Source: Synechococcus sp. CCY 9618
GTDB lineage: Bacteria; Cyanobacteriota; Cyanobacteriia; PCC-6307; Cyanobiaceae
DNA: 36,837 nucleotides
NCBI RefSeq assembly: GCF_019038415.1
Contig: NZ_JAFKRG010000025.1
Span: 1-36,837 of the forward strand
Reading direction: 5' to 3'
Below are positions 1-8,967 of the stretch, in pieces (position 1 is the first letter of the stretch; every line of letters starts with the position of its first letter). The position numbers were made by a program, and so were the translations under genes. Below the pieces are notes generated by a model. The model saw nothing but the letters and a program-made list of their open reading frames with translations. It was not told the DNA's origin and did not search any database.

Positions 1-146
<146 letters not shown>

Positions 147-214
147 TCCGGTCTTCACCGGGCTAACTGGAATCCCCCTTGAAGGCCGGAGGAGGATTCT
201 TTCCTCCCATGGCG

Positions 215-242
215 AACCCCCTGTCTCGGCAGGGGGTTTTTT
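215..242 (+). terminator. Rho-independent terminator after psbA
   Basis: A 9-bp perfect stem (AACCCCCTG at 215-223 with CAGGGGGTT at 230-238) closes a 6-nt loop and runs into six T residues (237-242). It lies 70 nt after the psbA stop and before aroC, so it should end the highly expressed psbA transcript. Confidence 0.9.
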
Positions 243-322
243 CATGGCCTTCGCCGAATCATCCAAGGGGTGCGGCTGGGTAGGCTCCCCTCTTCGAGAG
301 GCCCGCTGGGCAGGGCGTTGCG

Positions 323-1411
323 ATGGGCAGCAGTTTCGGTGATCTGTTCCGGATCAGCACCTTCGGCGAATCCCATGGCGGCGGGGTGGGGGTGATCATC
401 GATGGCTGCCCCCCGCGGCTGTCGCTGGATCTGGAGCAAATCCAGGCCGAGCTTGACCGCCGCAAGCCGGGCCAGAGCCGCATCACCACGCCCCGCAGGG
501 AGGACGACCGAGTGGAGATCCTCAGCGGCCTGCTGGACGGCCTCACCCTGGGCACACCGATCGCCATGGTGGTGCGCAACCGGGACCAGCGGCCCCAGGA
601 CTACCAGGAGATGCAGGTGGCCTTCCGGCCCTCCCACGCCGATGCCACCTACCAGGCCAAGTACGGGATCCAGGCCCGCAGCGGCGGCGGCCGGGCCTCG
701 GCGCGGGAAACCATCGGCCGGGTGGCGGCGGGGGCGGTGGCCAAGCAGCTGCTGGCCCGCAGCCATGGCACCGAGGTGATCGCCTGGGTGCGCCGCATCC
801 ACACCATCGAGGCCCCCATCGATCCGGCCACCGTGAGCCTGGAGGCGGTGGAGGCCAACATCGTGCGCTGCCCCGACCCGGAGATCGCCGAGCGGATGAT
901 CGAGCGGATCGAGGCGATCGGGCGGGAGGGGGATTCCTGCGGCGGCGTGATCGAATGTCTGGTGCGGCGGCCGCCGGTGGGGCTGGGGATGCCGGTGTTC
1001 GACAAGCTGGAGGCCGACCTGGCCAAGGCGGTGATGTCGCTGCCGGCCACCAAGGGATTCGAGATCGGCTCGGGCTTCGGCGGCACCCTGCTGAAGGGCA
1101 GCGAGCACAACGATGCCTTCCTGCCCAGCGACGACGGCCGGCTCCATACGGCCACCAACAACTCCGGGGGCATCCAGGGGGGCATCAGCAACGGCGAGGA
1201 GATCCGCCTGCGGGTGGCCTTCAAGCCCACCGCAACGATCCGCAAGGCCCAGCAGACCATCGACGCAAGCGGCGCCGCCACCACCCTGGAGGCCAGGGGA
1301 CGCCACGACCCCTGCGTGCTGCCGCGGGCCGTACCGATGGTGGAGGCGATGGTGGCCCTGGTGCTGGCCGATCACCTGCTGCGTCAGCAGGGACAGTGCA
1401 GCCTGTGGTGA
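323..1411 (+). CDS. aroC: Chorismate synthase
   Basis: This 362-aa protein has the length and architecture of chorismate synthase, the FMN-dependent enzyme that converts 5-enolpyruvylshikimate-3-phosphate to chorismate, the last common step of aromatic amino acid biosynthesis. It opens with the family hallmark [14 protein letters not shown] at residues 6-19. Other family signatures are [20 protein letters not shown] near residues 119-138 and the central [12 protein letters not shown] stretch near residues 281-292 (FMN/substrate binding). The ATG at 323 puts the hallmark at the usual distance from the N-terminus. The gene is convergent with eda, 16 nt away. A cytosolic enzyme with no unusual features. 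Confidence 0.97.
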   Translation: MGSSFGDLFRISTFGESHGGGVGVIIDGCPPRLSLDLEQIQAELDRRKPGQSRITTPRREDDRVEILSGLLDGLTLGTPIAMVVRNRDQRPQDYQEMQVAFRPSHADATYQAKYGIQARSGGGRASARETIGRVAAGAVAKQLLARSHGTEVIAWVRRIHTIEAPIDPATVSLEAVEANIVRCPDPEIAERMIERIEAIGREGDSCGGVIECLVRRPPVGLGMPVFDKLEADLAKAVMSLPATKGFEIGSGFGGTLLKGSEHNDAFLPSDDGRLHTATNNSGGIQGGISNGEEIRLRVAFKPTATIRKAQQTIDASGAATTLEARGRHDPCVLPRAVPMVEAMVALVLADHLLRQQGQCSLW

Positions 1412-1427
1412 GGGCGTGGTGTCCGGC

Positions 1428-2027
1428 TCAGGGCTGGCCCGCCAGGTCGGCCAGGAGCTGCTCCAGCGAATCAGGATGGGCGGCTGCGGCCCCAGCGGCC
1501 TCCGGGCCACTGTCCGGCAGGGAGGCACCCAGGGCGACCGCATCGACGCCGGCCTCCAGCCAGGGCCGGACGTCGTGGGGATGCAGGCCACCGGCGGCGA
1601 TGCAGAAGGGCATCGGGGCCCCGAGGGGATCGGCCAGTCGCCTCCAGTAGCCCATCCCCACCGTGACGGCAGGGAACAGCTTGACGATCGGGCAGCCCCA
1701 GCTCCGGGCCCGGTTGACCTCTGTGGGGGTCATCACCCCCGGCACCAGGGTGAAGTCGGCCGCGGCGGCCTGCTCCAGCAGTTGCCTTTCGAGCACTGGA
1801 GAGACGCCGTAGGAGAACCCGGCCTCCAGGGCGGCGACCAGCGCCGCAGGGGTGCAGATCGAGGCGGCTCCCAGGAGCAGTTCCGGAAAGGCCGCGATCA
1901 ACTGACGGCACTGATCTGACCACCCCTGGCCGGGCCGCCAGGCGATCTCCACGTGGCGCACGCCGAGAAGCTGCAACCGATGCAGCCGCGGAGCCAGTCG
2001 TTCAGGCTCCCAGCTGCGAAGCACCAC
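1428..2027 (-). CDS. eda: KDPG/KHG aldolase (bifunctional 4-hydroxy-2-oxoglutarate / 2-dehydro-3-deoxy-phosphogluconate aldolase)
   Basis: The protein is a class I aldolase of the KDPG/KHG family, which cleaves 2-keto-3-deoxy-6-phosphogluconate to pyruvate and glyceraldehyde-3-phosphate. From the GTG at 2027 it is 199 aa. The family residues are visible: E27 and R31 in the HVEIAWR strand, the Schiff-base lysine K116 in CPIVKLFPA, and the phosphate-binding GGLHPHDV and ALGASL loops. The start is uncertain. In-frame sequence upstream of 2027 (reading QLIASLRHQPLLV) looks like the normal first helix and strand of the fold. It contains no ATG, GTG or TTG before an in-frame TAG inside the ftsH end, only CTG codons. 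The gene follows ftsH by 49 nt in the same direction. Confidence 0.9.
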   Translation of the reverse strand: MVLRSWEPERLAPRLHRLQLLGVRHVEIAWRPGQGWSDQCRQLIAAFPELLLGAASICTPAALVAALEAGFSYGVSPVLERQLLEQAAAADFTLVPGVMTPTEVNRARSWGCPIVKLFPAVTVGMGYWRRLADPLGAPMPFCIAAGGLHPHDVRPWLEAGVDAVALGASLPDSGPEAAGAAAAHPDSLEQLLADLAGQP

Positions 2028-2076
2028 CAGCAGGGGCTGGTGGCGCAGGGAAGCGATCAGTTGTCGGGGGCAGGTC

Positions 2077-3921
2077 CTAGACGTAGGCCGCTACCTGGAC
2101 ATCGCGGGAGATGAGCAGCTCCTGGAGCTGCTCGGCATCGACCGTTTCCTTCTCCACCAGCAGCTCGGCCAGTTCATCGAGAACGGCCCGATTGGCCACC
2201 AGCACCTCGGTGGCGCGGCGGTAGGCCTCGGCCACCAGCTGGGACACCTCCTCGTCGATCGCAGCCGCGGTGTCCTCGGAGAAGTCGCGCTCGGCGGCGA
2301 TGTCTCGGCCGAGGAACATGCCGCCCTGGGCGCGGCCGAGGGCCACCGGACCGAGGCGATCACTCATGCCGAAGCGGGTGACCATCTGGCGGGCGACGCG
2401 GGCCACCTGCTGCAGGTCGTTGGAGGCACCTGTGGTGACTTCATCCTCGCCGTAGACGATCTCCTCGGCGACGCGGCCGCCGAGGGCCACGGCCATCTGG
2501 TTCTGCAGGTAGGCCCGGGAGTAGAGGCCCGACTCCATGCGCTCCTCACTGGGGGTGAAGAAGGTGAGGCCGCCGGCCTGGCCGCGGGGAATGATGCTGA
2601 TCTTCTGGACCGGGTCGTAATCGGGCATCAGGGCGCCGACCAGGGCGTGGCCGGACTCGTGGTAGGCCACCAGGCGCTTGCGGCGCTCGCTCATCACCCG
2701 GTCCTTCTTCTCAGGGCCGGCCATCACCCGCTCGATGGCGTCGTTGACCTCATCCATCGACACTTCGGCCAGCTGACGGCGGGCCGCCAGGATCGCCGCC
2801 TCATTGAGCAGGTTGGCCAGATCGGCACCGGTGAAGCCTGGGGTGCGGCGGGCCACCTTGTCGAGGTCCACGTCCTTGGCCAGGGTCTTGCCGCGGGCAT
2901 GGACGCCGAGGATCTGCAGCCGGCCGGCGTAGTCGGGGCGGTCGACCACCACCTGGCGGTCAAAGCGGCCCGGGCGCATCAGGGCCGAATCCAGCACGTC
3001 GGGCCGGTTGGTGGCGGCCACGATGATGATGCCGGTGTTGCCCTCGAAGCCGTCCATCTCGGTGAGCAGCTGGTTGAGGGTCTGCTCGCGCTCGTCGTTG
3101 CCACCGCCGAGGCCGGCGCCCCGCTGACGGCCCACGGCATCGATCTCATCGATGAAGACGATGCAGGGGGCGTTCTTCTTGGCCTGCTCGAACAGGTCGC
3201 GCACCCGGCTGGCGCCGACGCCCACGAACATCTCGACGAACTCCGAGCCGGAGATGGAGAAGAAGGGCACACCGGCCTCACCGGCGACGGCCTTGGCAAG
3301 CAGGGTCTTGCCGGTGCCTGGAGGGCCCACCAGCAGCACACCCTTGGGGATCTTGGCGCCGACGGCGGTGAAGCGGTCGGGGTTCTTGAGGAAGTCGACC
3401 ACCTCGGTGAGTTCGAGCTTGGCGCCCTCGATGCCGGCCACGTCACCGAAGGTGACCTGGGTCTGGGGTTCCATCTGCACCCGGGCCTTGCTCTTGCCGA
3501 AGTTCATGGCCGGGTTGCCGCCGCCGCCCTGGGCCCGCCGCAACAGGAAGAACAGGCCGCCGAGCAGCAACAGGGGGAAGATCAGGCTGCCGATCGCCTG
3601 CTGCCAGGCCGCCGGCTCCCGGTTGGGCTGGACGGCGATGTCGACGTTGTGGTCGGTGAGCAGCTTGAGCAGGTCCTTGTCGGGGGCGAGGTTGACCACG
3701 GCGCGCTGGCCGTCGTTCTCCACCACCTGGGCGGTGCCGCGGTCGGGGGAGATCAGCACCCGGGAGATCTCATTGGCCTGGACGGCCTCGACGAAATCGC
3801 TGTAGCGGAGCGTGCGGGGTGCCCGGGCCGGATCGGGACGCTCGAGGAAGGCGGTGCCCACGGCGATCATCACGATCACCAGGAGCACGTAGAGCCCCGC
3901 ATTGCGCCAGCGTTTCTTCAC
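2077..3921 (-). CDS. ftsH: ATP-dependent zinc metalloprotease FtsH
   Basis: This 614-aa protein is a membrane-anchored AAA+ zinc protease. In order it shows an N-terminal transmembrane segment (about residues 8-26), a periplasmic/lumenal domain, a second transmembrane segment (about 109-127), an AAA+ module with Walker A GPPGTGKT (199-206), Walker B FIDEID (256-261) and a second region of homology around 303-322, and an M41 peptidase domain with HESGH at 421-425. Cyanobacterial FtsH hexamers degrade photodamaged D1 and other thylakoid proteins. The gene is 68 nt downstream of sat in the same orientation. Which cyanobacterial FtsH paralogue (1-4) this is cannot be settled by eye. Confidence 0.97.
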   Translation of the reverse strand: MKKRWRNAGLYVLLVIVMIAVGTAFLERPDPARAPRTLRYSDFVEAVQANEISRVLISPDRGTAQVVENDGQRAVVNLAPDKDLLKLLTDHNVDIAVQPNREPAAWQQAIGSLIFPLLLLGGLFFLLRRAQGGGGNPAMNFGKSKARVQMEPQTQVTFGDVAGIEGAKLELTEVVDFLKNPDRFTAVGAKIPKGVLLVGPPGTGKTLLAKAVAGEAGVPFFSISGSEFVEMFVGVGASRVRDLFEQAKKNAPCIVFIDEIDAVGRQRGAGLGGGNDEREQTLNQLLTEMDGFEGNTGIIIVAATNRPDVLDSALMRPGRFDRQVVVDRPDYAGRLQILGVHARGKTLAKDVDLDKVARRTPGFTGADLANLLNEAAILAARRQLAEVSMDEVNDAIERVMAGPEKKDRVMSERRKRLVAYHESGHALVGALMPDYDPVQKISIIPRGQAGGLTFFTPSEERMESGLYSRAYLQNQMAVALGGRVAEEIVYGEDEVTTGASNDLQQVARVARQMVTRFGMSDRLGPVALGRAQGGMFLGRDIAAERDFSEDTAAAIDEEVSQLVAEAYRRATEVLVANRAVLDELAELLVEKETVDAEQLQELLISRDVQVAAYV

Positions 3922-3989
3922 GACCCGGTCTCCTTGTGTGAGAATGAAAGTAACAGAACGTTAACCGGCTTCCGGCGCCGGAGGGGTGC

Positions 3990-5195
3990 TCAGGACACGG
4001 CCCTGAGCACCTCCACCACGCTACGGAAGGCGAACCATTCGGGGATCTCCTCGCCGGACCGCAGCATCTGACGGAACTGGGTGCCACTCAGTTTCCTGAT
4101 GTGGAGCCCGCGGGCCTGGGCATGCTCGGCGGTCACGTAGCCCTCCTCCTCGGTGTAGACGAGGTTGAGCGAGGGGACCGTTTCCATGCTCAGTTCGGTG
4201 GCCTGGTCGCGGGCGAAGTCCTGGGCCTCGTAGGGGCCGTAGAAATCCTCGCCGGTGAGGGACGATTTGCAGCCCGCCATGTCGCGGCCGATGATGAAGT
4301 GACTGCAGCCGTAGTTCTTGCGGATGATCATGTGCTGCAGGGCCTCCCGGGGGCCGGCCATGTGCATGGCGTAGGGCAGGTACGCCCAGCGGATGCGGGG
4401 GTTGGCCACCTCGGCGGCCAGACGCTCGTAGGTGGCGAAGCGCACCTCGCCGGCGATGTCGTCCTCCTGGGTGGGGCCGCAGGTGGGGTGCACCAGCACA
4501 ACCGCCTCGCGGCTCACGTTGGGGGCGTCGAGGGCGCGGGTGAACAGTTCGTAATGGGCCCGGTGGATGGGGTTGCGGCACTGGAAGGCCACCACGTCCT
4601 CTCCCGGGGGGAGGGTGCTGCGCACCTGGGCCGGCGTCCGGCACGGGAACACCCGTCGCGGCAGCCCCAGACCCTTGATGCGCCCGCCCAGGTAATGACG
4701 GCCCCGTTCGGTCGCGATCATGCGCACCGCCGGGTGCTCGAGGGAGGTGGTGCCGTAGCAGCCCCTGGCCTCCACCACTTTGTCGGGCTCCCAGCGGCTC
4801 TCCACGGTGAGCACCGCCAGGTCCTGCCCCTGGTAGGTGAGCAGCAGCCGGTCTCCCACGGCGATGCTGTCGTCATCGGTGTCGAAGACGATCGGCAGTC
4901 CGAACAGCAGCCCGCTGGTGGTGCGGTGCCCGGCCACCACGGACTCGTAATCCTCCTGGTGCATGAAGCCGCGCAGGGGGGAGAAGCCGCCGACGATGAG
5001 CAGTTCCACGTCGCAGGCATTGCGGTGGCTGCACTCCACCACCTTGTCCACCGAGGACCGTGCCGCGGCTCGGACCTCCTCCCGCTGATCCTCCGGAACC
5101 ATCAGATCCACCAGGGACCCCCCGTGAGGATCGATCAGACCCGAGGTATGGGCGGAGCGGCCGGCGTCGCTGGCGGTGCTGTTGGCGATCGTCAT
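3990..5195 (-). CDS. sat: Sulfate adenylyltransferase (ATP sulfurylase)
   Basis: The 401-aa product is the homo-oligomeric type of ATP sulfurylase, which makes adenosine 5'-phosphosulfate from sulfate and ATP, the first step of assimilatory sulfate reduction. It has an N-terminal PUA-like domain containing GGFSPLRGFM (residues 69-78), then the catalytic domain with QCRNPIHRAHYE (205-216, the QxRNxxHxxH nucleotide/sulfate site) and IIGRDMAGC. No APS-kinase domain is fused, and the length fits the stand-alone enzyme. The ATG at 5195 leaves a short polar N-terminus ahead of the conserved GGSLVDLMV. A cytosolic enzyme, probably transcribed with ftsH. Confidence 0.97.
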   Translation of the reverse strand: MTIANSTASDAGRSAHTSGLIDPHGGSLVDLMVPEDQREEVRAAARSSVDKVVECSHRNACDVELLIVGGFSPLRGFMHQEDYESVVAGHRTTSGLLFGLPIVFDTDDDSIAVGDRLLLTYQGQDLAVLTVESRWEPDKVVEARGCYGTTSLEHPAVRMIATERGRHYLGGRIKGLGLPRRVFPCRTPAQVRSTLPPGEDVVAFQCRNPIHRAHYELFTRALDAPNVSREAVVLVHPTCGPTQEDDIAGEVRFATYERLAAEVANPRIRWAYLPYAMHMAGPREALQHMIIRKNYGCSHFIIGRDMAGCKSSLTGEDFYGPYEAQDFARDQATELSMETVPSLNLVYTEEEGYVTAEHAQARGLHIRKLSGTQFRQMLRSGEEIPEWFAFRSVVEVLRAVS

Positions 5196-5260
5196 GGCGA
5201 CGGGCTGGGGGCCTCAAGGATGGTGTCTCATTCTCCCAGACCGGAGCACGGCCATGGGAA

Positions 5261-5280
5261 AGGGGCCCTTCCGGGCCCCT
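5261..5280 (-). terminator. Putative terminator hairpin after psbO
   Basis: An 8-bp perfect GC-rich stem (AGGGGCCC with GGGCCCCT) around a 4-nt loop sits 36 nt beyond the psbO stop. Read on the minus strand it is followed by only a short T run (TTTCCC), so termination strength is uncertain. Confidence 0.55.
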
Positions 5281-5315
5281 GGCGCTCCGAAACAAGCGGC
5301 CGTGCCGTGCTGGGC

Positions 5316-6134
5316 TCAGGCCTTGTCGAGACGGCCGTAGAGCTCACCGGTGATCTTGACGTCGACCGCCTGCTTGCCACCCATGTCGGTGTCGGAGGGC
5401 TGGATGGCGGTGAACACGCCGGCGAATTCGCCGGTGGAGGGATCCACCTTGGTGATCGAGAGGTCCATCGTGCCGGTGCCCTGGACGTAGCGCTTGACGT
5501 TCTCCTTGAGCAGGTCCTCGTCGTCACCGGCGGGAACCAGACCCATGGCGCTGCTGTAACCGGTGGTCAGACCCCGGCCCTTGGGATCGAGGAAGTTGCT
5601 GGTGCGGTAGCTGGGGGCGCGGTACTCGCCCCTGAGATCGGTGCTGGTGGACAGCGCCGTGCCGGCGGCTTCCGCCTTCAGCTCCTTGCTGGAGAACATG
5701 AAGGGCACTTCCTCACCGCCGGGGAGCAGCACGGTGATCGGCTGGAAGTCGATGCCGCCCAGTTCCTTGAAGAGCAGTTTGTCGCCGGAGACCGACAGGT
5801 CGCCGTAGACCTGATCGAGGCTGGAGGTGTAGCGGGTGAGGATCTTGCCGGCCACGAACTGGGCCTCCTGGCGCTTGTTGGCCGGCTCTCCCTTCACGAA
5901 CACTTCGGAGGGATGCATGCAGATCTCCCGCAGCTGGTAACTGCCGGAGGCGTCAAGGGGGATGGTGCCGCGGGCCGAGTCGGGCAGGGTCGGGCAGTCA
6001 TTGGCCAGACCGGTGTTGTGAATGTCTTCGTAGGTGAGATTGGCCCGATCAACGGCCTTGGCCCCGCCGCTGCATGCGGACACCAGGGTCAGGCACAGAG
6101 CCAGCACGAGGGCCAGCAGGGGACGGAAACGCAT
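5316..6134 (-). CDS. psbO: Photosystem II manganese-stabilizing protein PsbO
   Basis: PsbO is the extrinsic lumenal subunit that stabilises the Mn4Ca cluster of photosystem II. The ATG at 6134 gives 272 aa and starts a clean signal peptide. The open frame continues upstream, but that part is unrelated and GC-biased. The signal ends in a lipobox-like LVSAC (Cys21), so the mature protein may be lipid-anchored. The mature part begins with LTYEDIHNTGLANDCP, a classic PsbO motif. Cys47 and Cys72 are the expected disulfide pair. GGEEVPFMFSSKEL and FLDPKGRG are further family signatures. It is divergent from the small gene at 6247. Confidence 0.96.
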   Translation of the reverse strand: MRFRPLLALVLALCLTLVSACSGGAKAVDRANLTYEDIHNTGLANDCPTLPDSARGTIPLDASGSYQLREICMHPSEVFVKGEPANKRQEAQFVAGKILTRYTSSLDQVYGDLSVSGDKLLFKELGGIDFQPITVLLPGGEEVPFMFSSKELKAEAAGTALSTSTDLRGEYRAPSYRTSNFLDPKGRGLTTGYSSAMGLVPAGDDEDLLKENVKRYVQGTGTMDLSITKVDPSTGEFAGVFTAIQPSDTDMGGKQAVDVKITGELYGRLDKA

Positions 6135-6246
6135 GGGGAGAAGCCGCAGAGACGGAACAGGGACTGGGCTGGCCGGGATCCTACCGGTGCAAATCGCCCA
6201 TTCCTGATGGCTTGCGCGGCCTCTCAACAACCTGTATGAGAGAGCG

Positions 6247-6564
6247 ATGATCCAGCGCGCCACCGACCCGATCGACGCCTCCACCCCGCCTTCGCCCCCG
6301 GACGTCGAACCGCATCTCGAAGCCCTGCAGACCATCGCCGAGCACCTTGCCGGCCAGCCCGAAGCCCTCCTCGACCTGCTGCGTCGCATCGAGAAACTGC
6401 ACCGGGCCATCCAGGACGGCCCGTTCCGAAGCAGCCTGCCCAACGATCGCAGCGGACTCTTCAATGTGCTCTCCGAGATGGAGAGCAGCGGTGGCTGGCC
6501 CTATATCCCGCGGCTGCAGCTGCGCACCTTCATCGACCTGCTGGCACCCGATCCGGAATCCTGA
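6247..6564 (+). CDS. Hypothetical protein (105 aa)
   Basis: This 105-aa soluble protein has no signal or membrane segment. A disordered proline-rich start (about residues 1-20) is followed by predicted helices (AEHLAGQPEALLDLLRRI, LHRAIQDG) and an ending WPYIPRLQLRTFIDLLAP. I do not recognise a domain. The gene is divergent from psbO with a 112-nt shared promoter region. Its last 35 nt overlap the end of coaBC on the opposite strand. Codon use matches the neighbours, which supports a real gene. Confidence 0.7.
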   Translation: MIQRATDPIDASTPPSPPDVEPHLEALQTIAEHLAGQPEALLDLLRRIEKLHRAIQDGPFRSSLPNDRSGLFNVLSEMESSGGWPYIPRLQLRTFIDLLAPDPES

Positions 6565-7828
6565 GCGTCAGCACCTCGGCCAGGGCCGACAGCAGCCGGT
6601 GGGCCAGGGCCAGCTTGCCGCCGGCCTCGAAGCGCCGTTCCCTGGATCCCGGACCGAGCAGCCAGCCGTCGTTTGTGGCGGAAGCGAACCCGGCACCGGG
6701 CCGATCGATCGGGTTGGCGAACAGCAGGTCGCAGCCCTTGCGGGCGAACTTGGCCCGGGCCTCCTGGAGCACCTCGCCGCTCTGGGCGGCGAACCCGAGG
6801 ATCGCCTGAGCGGGCGGGCGCCGCCGCACCAGAGCCGCCAGCAGGTCGGGCACCGGCTCCCAGCCGGTGGCGAGGCAAGCCTCCAGATCCTGCTTGGCGA
6901 GCTTGGCGGTCTCCGGGGCACTGCGGCGGTGGTCGGCCACGGCGGCGGCCATGGCAATCGCATCGGCACCGGCCTGCAGCCCCTCCAGGGCCGCCTGCAT
7001 GGCCGCGGCGGTGTCGACGGGGTGGACCTGGAGCCCTTCCAGCCAGGCGGGATCGACCGCCAGGGGGCCATGGACCAGATCGACCGTGGCGCCGCGGAAG
7101 CGAGCGGCCTGGGCCAGCAGCACCCCCATGCGGCCGGTGCTGGGGTTGGTGAGGCAGCGGGCCGGATCGAGGGGTTCGCGGGTGGGGCCGGCGCTCACCA
7201 GCAGGCGCCGGCCCCGCCAGTCGCGGCGGCAGCCGACCAGCAGCAGGGATTCCAGGGCCAGCAGCAGCACCGCCGGGTCGGCCATGCGCCCATCCCCGAC
7301 CCGGTCGCAGGCCAGCAGGCCGCTGCCGGGTTCCAGGGGCAGCACCCGTTCCCAGGACTGGAGCTCCCGCCAGTTGCGACGCACCGCCGGGGCCGCCCAC
7401 ATGGCGCTGTTCATGGCGGGAGCGGCCAGCACGGGGGCCTCACAGGCGAGCAGGGTGCTGGCCAGCAGGGTGTCGGCCAGCCCGTGCACCCAGCGGGCCA
7501 GGCTGGTGGCACTCAGGGGGGCCAGCAGCACCACCTCGGCCCATTCGGCCAGCTCGATGTGCAGGGGCCGGGGCGCCTGGTGGCTCCACTGGTCGGCCTC
7601 CAGGTGGCAGGGCGCGCGGCTGAGGCTGGCCAGGGCCACGGCGCTCACCAGGCCCTCGGCGCTGGGGCTGAGCACGCAGCGCACCAGCGCCCCCCGCTGC
7701 ACCAGGGCACTGACCAGCAGGGGCAGCTTGACGGCGGCGATGCTGCCGCTGATCAGCACCAGCACCCGCCGACCGGCGAGGGGATCGCCGGGGCCTGAGG
7801 GAAAGGCCGGGGGGCCCTCATTCCTCAT
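6530..7828 (-). CDS. coaBC: Bifunctional phosphopantothenoylcysteine decarboxylase / phosphopantothenate-cysteine ligase
   Basis: This two-domain coenzyme A biosynthesis enzyme couples cysteine to 4'-phosphopantothenate (CoaB) and decarboxylates the product (CoaC). The ATG at 7828 gives 432 aa and places RRVLVLISGSIAAVKLP, the first strand and FMN-binding loop of CoaC, near the N-terminus. CoaC also shows APAMNSAMW and the LLAC...GDGRM loop carrying the catalytic cysteine region. CoaB follows with LLVSAGPTREPLD, TNPSTGRMG and GCDLLFANPI. The open frame extends upstream through the DUF2555 gene but is non-homologous there. The start overlaps the DUF2555 stop by 11 nt, implying translational coupling. 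Confidence 0.94.
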   Translation of the reverse strand: MRNEGPPAFPSGPGDPLAGRRVLVLISGSIAAVKLPLLVSALVQRGALVRCVLSPSAEGLVSAVALASLSRAPCHLEADQWSHQAPRPLHIELAEWAEVVLLAPLSATSLARWVHGLADTLLASTLLACEAPVLAAPAMNSAMWAAPAVRRNWRELQSWERVLPLEPGSGLLACDRVGDGRMADPAVLLLALESLLLVGCRRDWRGRRLLVSAGPTREPLDPARCLTNPSTGRMGVLLAQAARFRGATVDLVHGPLAVDPAWLEGLQVHPVDTAAAMQAALEGLQAGADAIAMAAAVADHRRSAPETAKLAKQDLEACLATGWEPVPDLLAALVRRRPPAQAILGFAAQSGEVLQEARAKFARKGCDLLFANPIDRPGAGFASATNDGWLLGPGSRERRFEAGGKLALAHRLLSALAEVLTLRIPDRVPAGR

Positions 7829-8036
7829 CAAAGGGTTCCTGGTCCACCAGATGGACGTAGGGCCGCGCCAGGTCCGGCCGGTGGATGGCCAGGGCCCGCA
7901 GCAGGTGCCAGTCGGCCAGGCCCGCGAAGGGGGAGGGGTAGTCATCGTCCTCCAGTCGCAGCGCCAGTTCGGCAATGGTCTGCTCATCGAAGGCCGCGAG
8001 CTGCTCGGGGGTGATGGAGGGGCTGGAGTCAACCAA
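7818..8036 (-). CDS. DUF2555 family protein (72 aa)
   Basis: This small acidic, soluble protein resembles the cyanobacterial DUF2555 family, with a core of QTIAELALRLEDDDYPSPF followed by WHLLRALA. Function is unknown. The best start is a TTG at 8036, since no in-frame ATG or GTG is visible upstream. Its 3' end overlaps the coaBC start by 11 nt, so both are probably read from one mRNA. It is divergent from the tRNA-Ala gene. Confidence 0.8.
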   Translation of the reverse strand: MVDSSPSITPEQLAAFDEQTIAELALRLEDDDYPSPFAGLADWHLLRALAIHRPDLARPYVHLVDQEPFDEE

Positions 8037-8084
8037 GGCGGGCGCCTGCAGGGGGGGACGGGATGGTGATAATGGCGATCGACA

Positions 8085-8157
8085 GGGGAATTAGCTCAGC
8101 TGGTAGAGCGCTGCGATCGCACCGCAGAGGTCAGGGGTTCGAGTCCCCTATTCTCCA
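8085..8157 (+). tRNA. tRNA-Ala (anticodon CGC)
   Basis: A full 73-nt cloverleaf is present: acceptor GGGGAAT (8085-8091) pairs with ATTCTCC (8150-8156), discriminator A at 8157. The third acceptor pair is G-U, the alanine identity element. The anticodon stem CTGCG/CGCAG encloses a loop with anticodon CGC at 8118-8120, reading GCG codons. The T arm carries GGTTCGAGTCC. The CCA end is not encoded. Confidence 0.95.
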
Positions 8158-8247
8158 TCCGCCATCTTCGCTGCCCGGCCTGGACCCGACGGTTCTTCGC
8201 CCCACGCCGAGCCCGCCGGCAACCCTCTCCCCCTCCTCCCGGCCCTG

Positions 8248-8409
8248 ATGAACTGGAGCAGCGACGCGGAAACCAGCCTCAGGGAGATCCCCTTCGTGGT
8301 GCGCCCGATCATCCGCCGGAAGATCGAATCCCTGGCCCGGGAAGCAGGTCTGGAGGCGGTGGATCTGGCCTTCTACCAGCAGGCCAGGGAGCGTTTCGGG
8401 CGTAAGTGA
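8248..8409 (+). CDS. Small PCP_red-like protein (ChlB C-terminal-domain-like, 53 aa)
   Basis: An ATG at 8248 opens a 53-aa frame ending in TGA at 8407-8409. The sequence (WSSDAETSLREIPFVVRPIIRR, then a helix ending in AFYQQARERFGRK) follows the pattern of the small C-terminal domain of the light-independent protochlorophyllide reductase subunit ChlB (PCP_red family): W, A, IPFxVR, paired basic residues and a closing Y-x-x-A. Stand-alone versions are annotated in cyanobacteria; their role is not established. Soluble, with no signal. It lies between the tRNA-Ala and another small gene on the same strand. Confidence 0.78.
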   Translation: MNWSSDAETSLREIPFVVRPIIRRKIESLAREAGLEAVDLAFYQQARERFGRK

Positions 8410-8453
8410 AACCTCGATGAGGTAAAAGAGGGGGTTGAACAGGGGTCCGCTCG

Positions 8454-8651
8454 ATGTCGCAGTCCAAGCGCGAACAGGTTGTCAGTCATCTGCGCTACAT
8501 CCGCCAGGAGCTGCGTGAGATGCACCAGGGCGTGATGGAGGACGGCCTCCTTCCCGAGGCTGGGGAGGTGCGGGGGGTGATGGCCCAGATGGAGGCCCTG
8601 CTCGAGCTGCTCGAAGGCAAGGGGTCCCGCAAGAAGGATGGGGACGGCTGA
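8454..8651 (+). CDS. Hypothetical small helical protein (65 aa)
   Basis: The 65-aa product is highly charged and predicted to be almost entirely helical (QVVSHLRYIRQELREMHQG, then VMAQMEALLELLEG), ending in a lysine/aspartate-rich tail. It may form a short coiled coil. I do not recognise the family. It follows the PCP_red-like gene by 44 nt on the same strand and is probably cotranscribed, with the strong terminator at 8774-8799 downstream. Confidence 0.65.
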   Translation: MSQSKREQVVSHLRYIRQELREMHQGVMEDGLLPEAGEVRGVMAQMEALLELLEGKGSRKKDGDG

Positions 8652-8773
8652 GCCGAGACGGCGGAGACCGGGCCCTGCGGCGTCAAGCCCCAGCAGGGAC
8701 GCTCCGGTCAGCGGCTGCCCCCCCTTGCCTGAGACGGAAGTGATTGGTTTGCTGGTGTCGTCCCCATCACCCT

Positions 8774-8799
8774 GCCCGGGCTTCGGCCCCGGGCTTTTT
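8774..8799 (+). terminator. Rho-independent terminator
   Basis: A 7-bp perfect stem (GCCCGGG at 8774-8780, CCCGGGC at 8788-8794) with a 7-nt loop is followed by TTTTT (8795-8799). It ends the small-gene transcript. Apart from this hairpin I see no gene in the interval 8652-8967. Confidence 0.85.
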
Positions 8800-8967
8800 A
8801 TTGGCATCCCCTATCGGTGGGGGGAAATTACTGCCAACACGCCAGAGATGGTGTAGACCAGTGGTCGCAGGGATTGGGCCGGGTGATGGGGATCACCGCC
8901 ATCGGCTTTCCACCCAACGGTGGTCAGCCCCCTGCCCCCCTTCCTCACCAGCGGCAGGTTCTCACCG

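Noticed and set aside
242-1591. Long minus-strand frame antisense to aroC
   Set aside because: It is a GC-bias shadow: low-complexity Ala/Gly/His/Gln-rich translation with no domain, opposite a textbook aroC.
8113-8120. HIP1 palindrome GCGATCGC
   Set aside because: This occurrence is part of the tRNA-Ala anticodon arm. I did not notice an enrichment of HIP1 elsewhere in the window.
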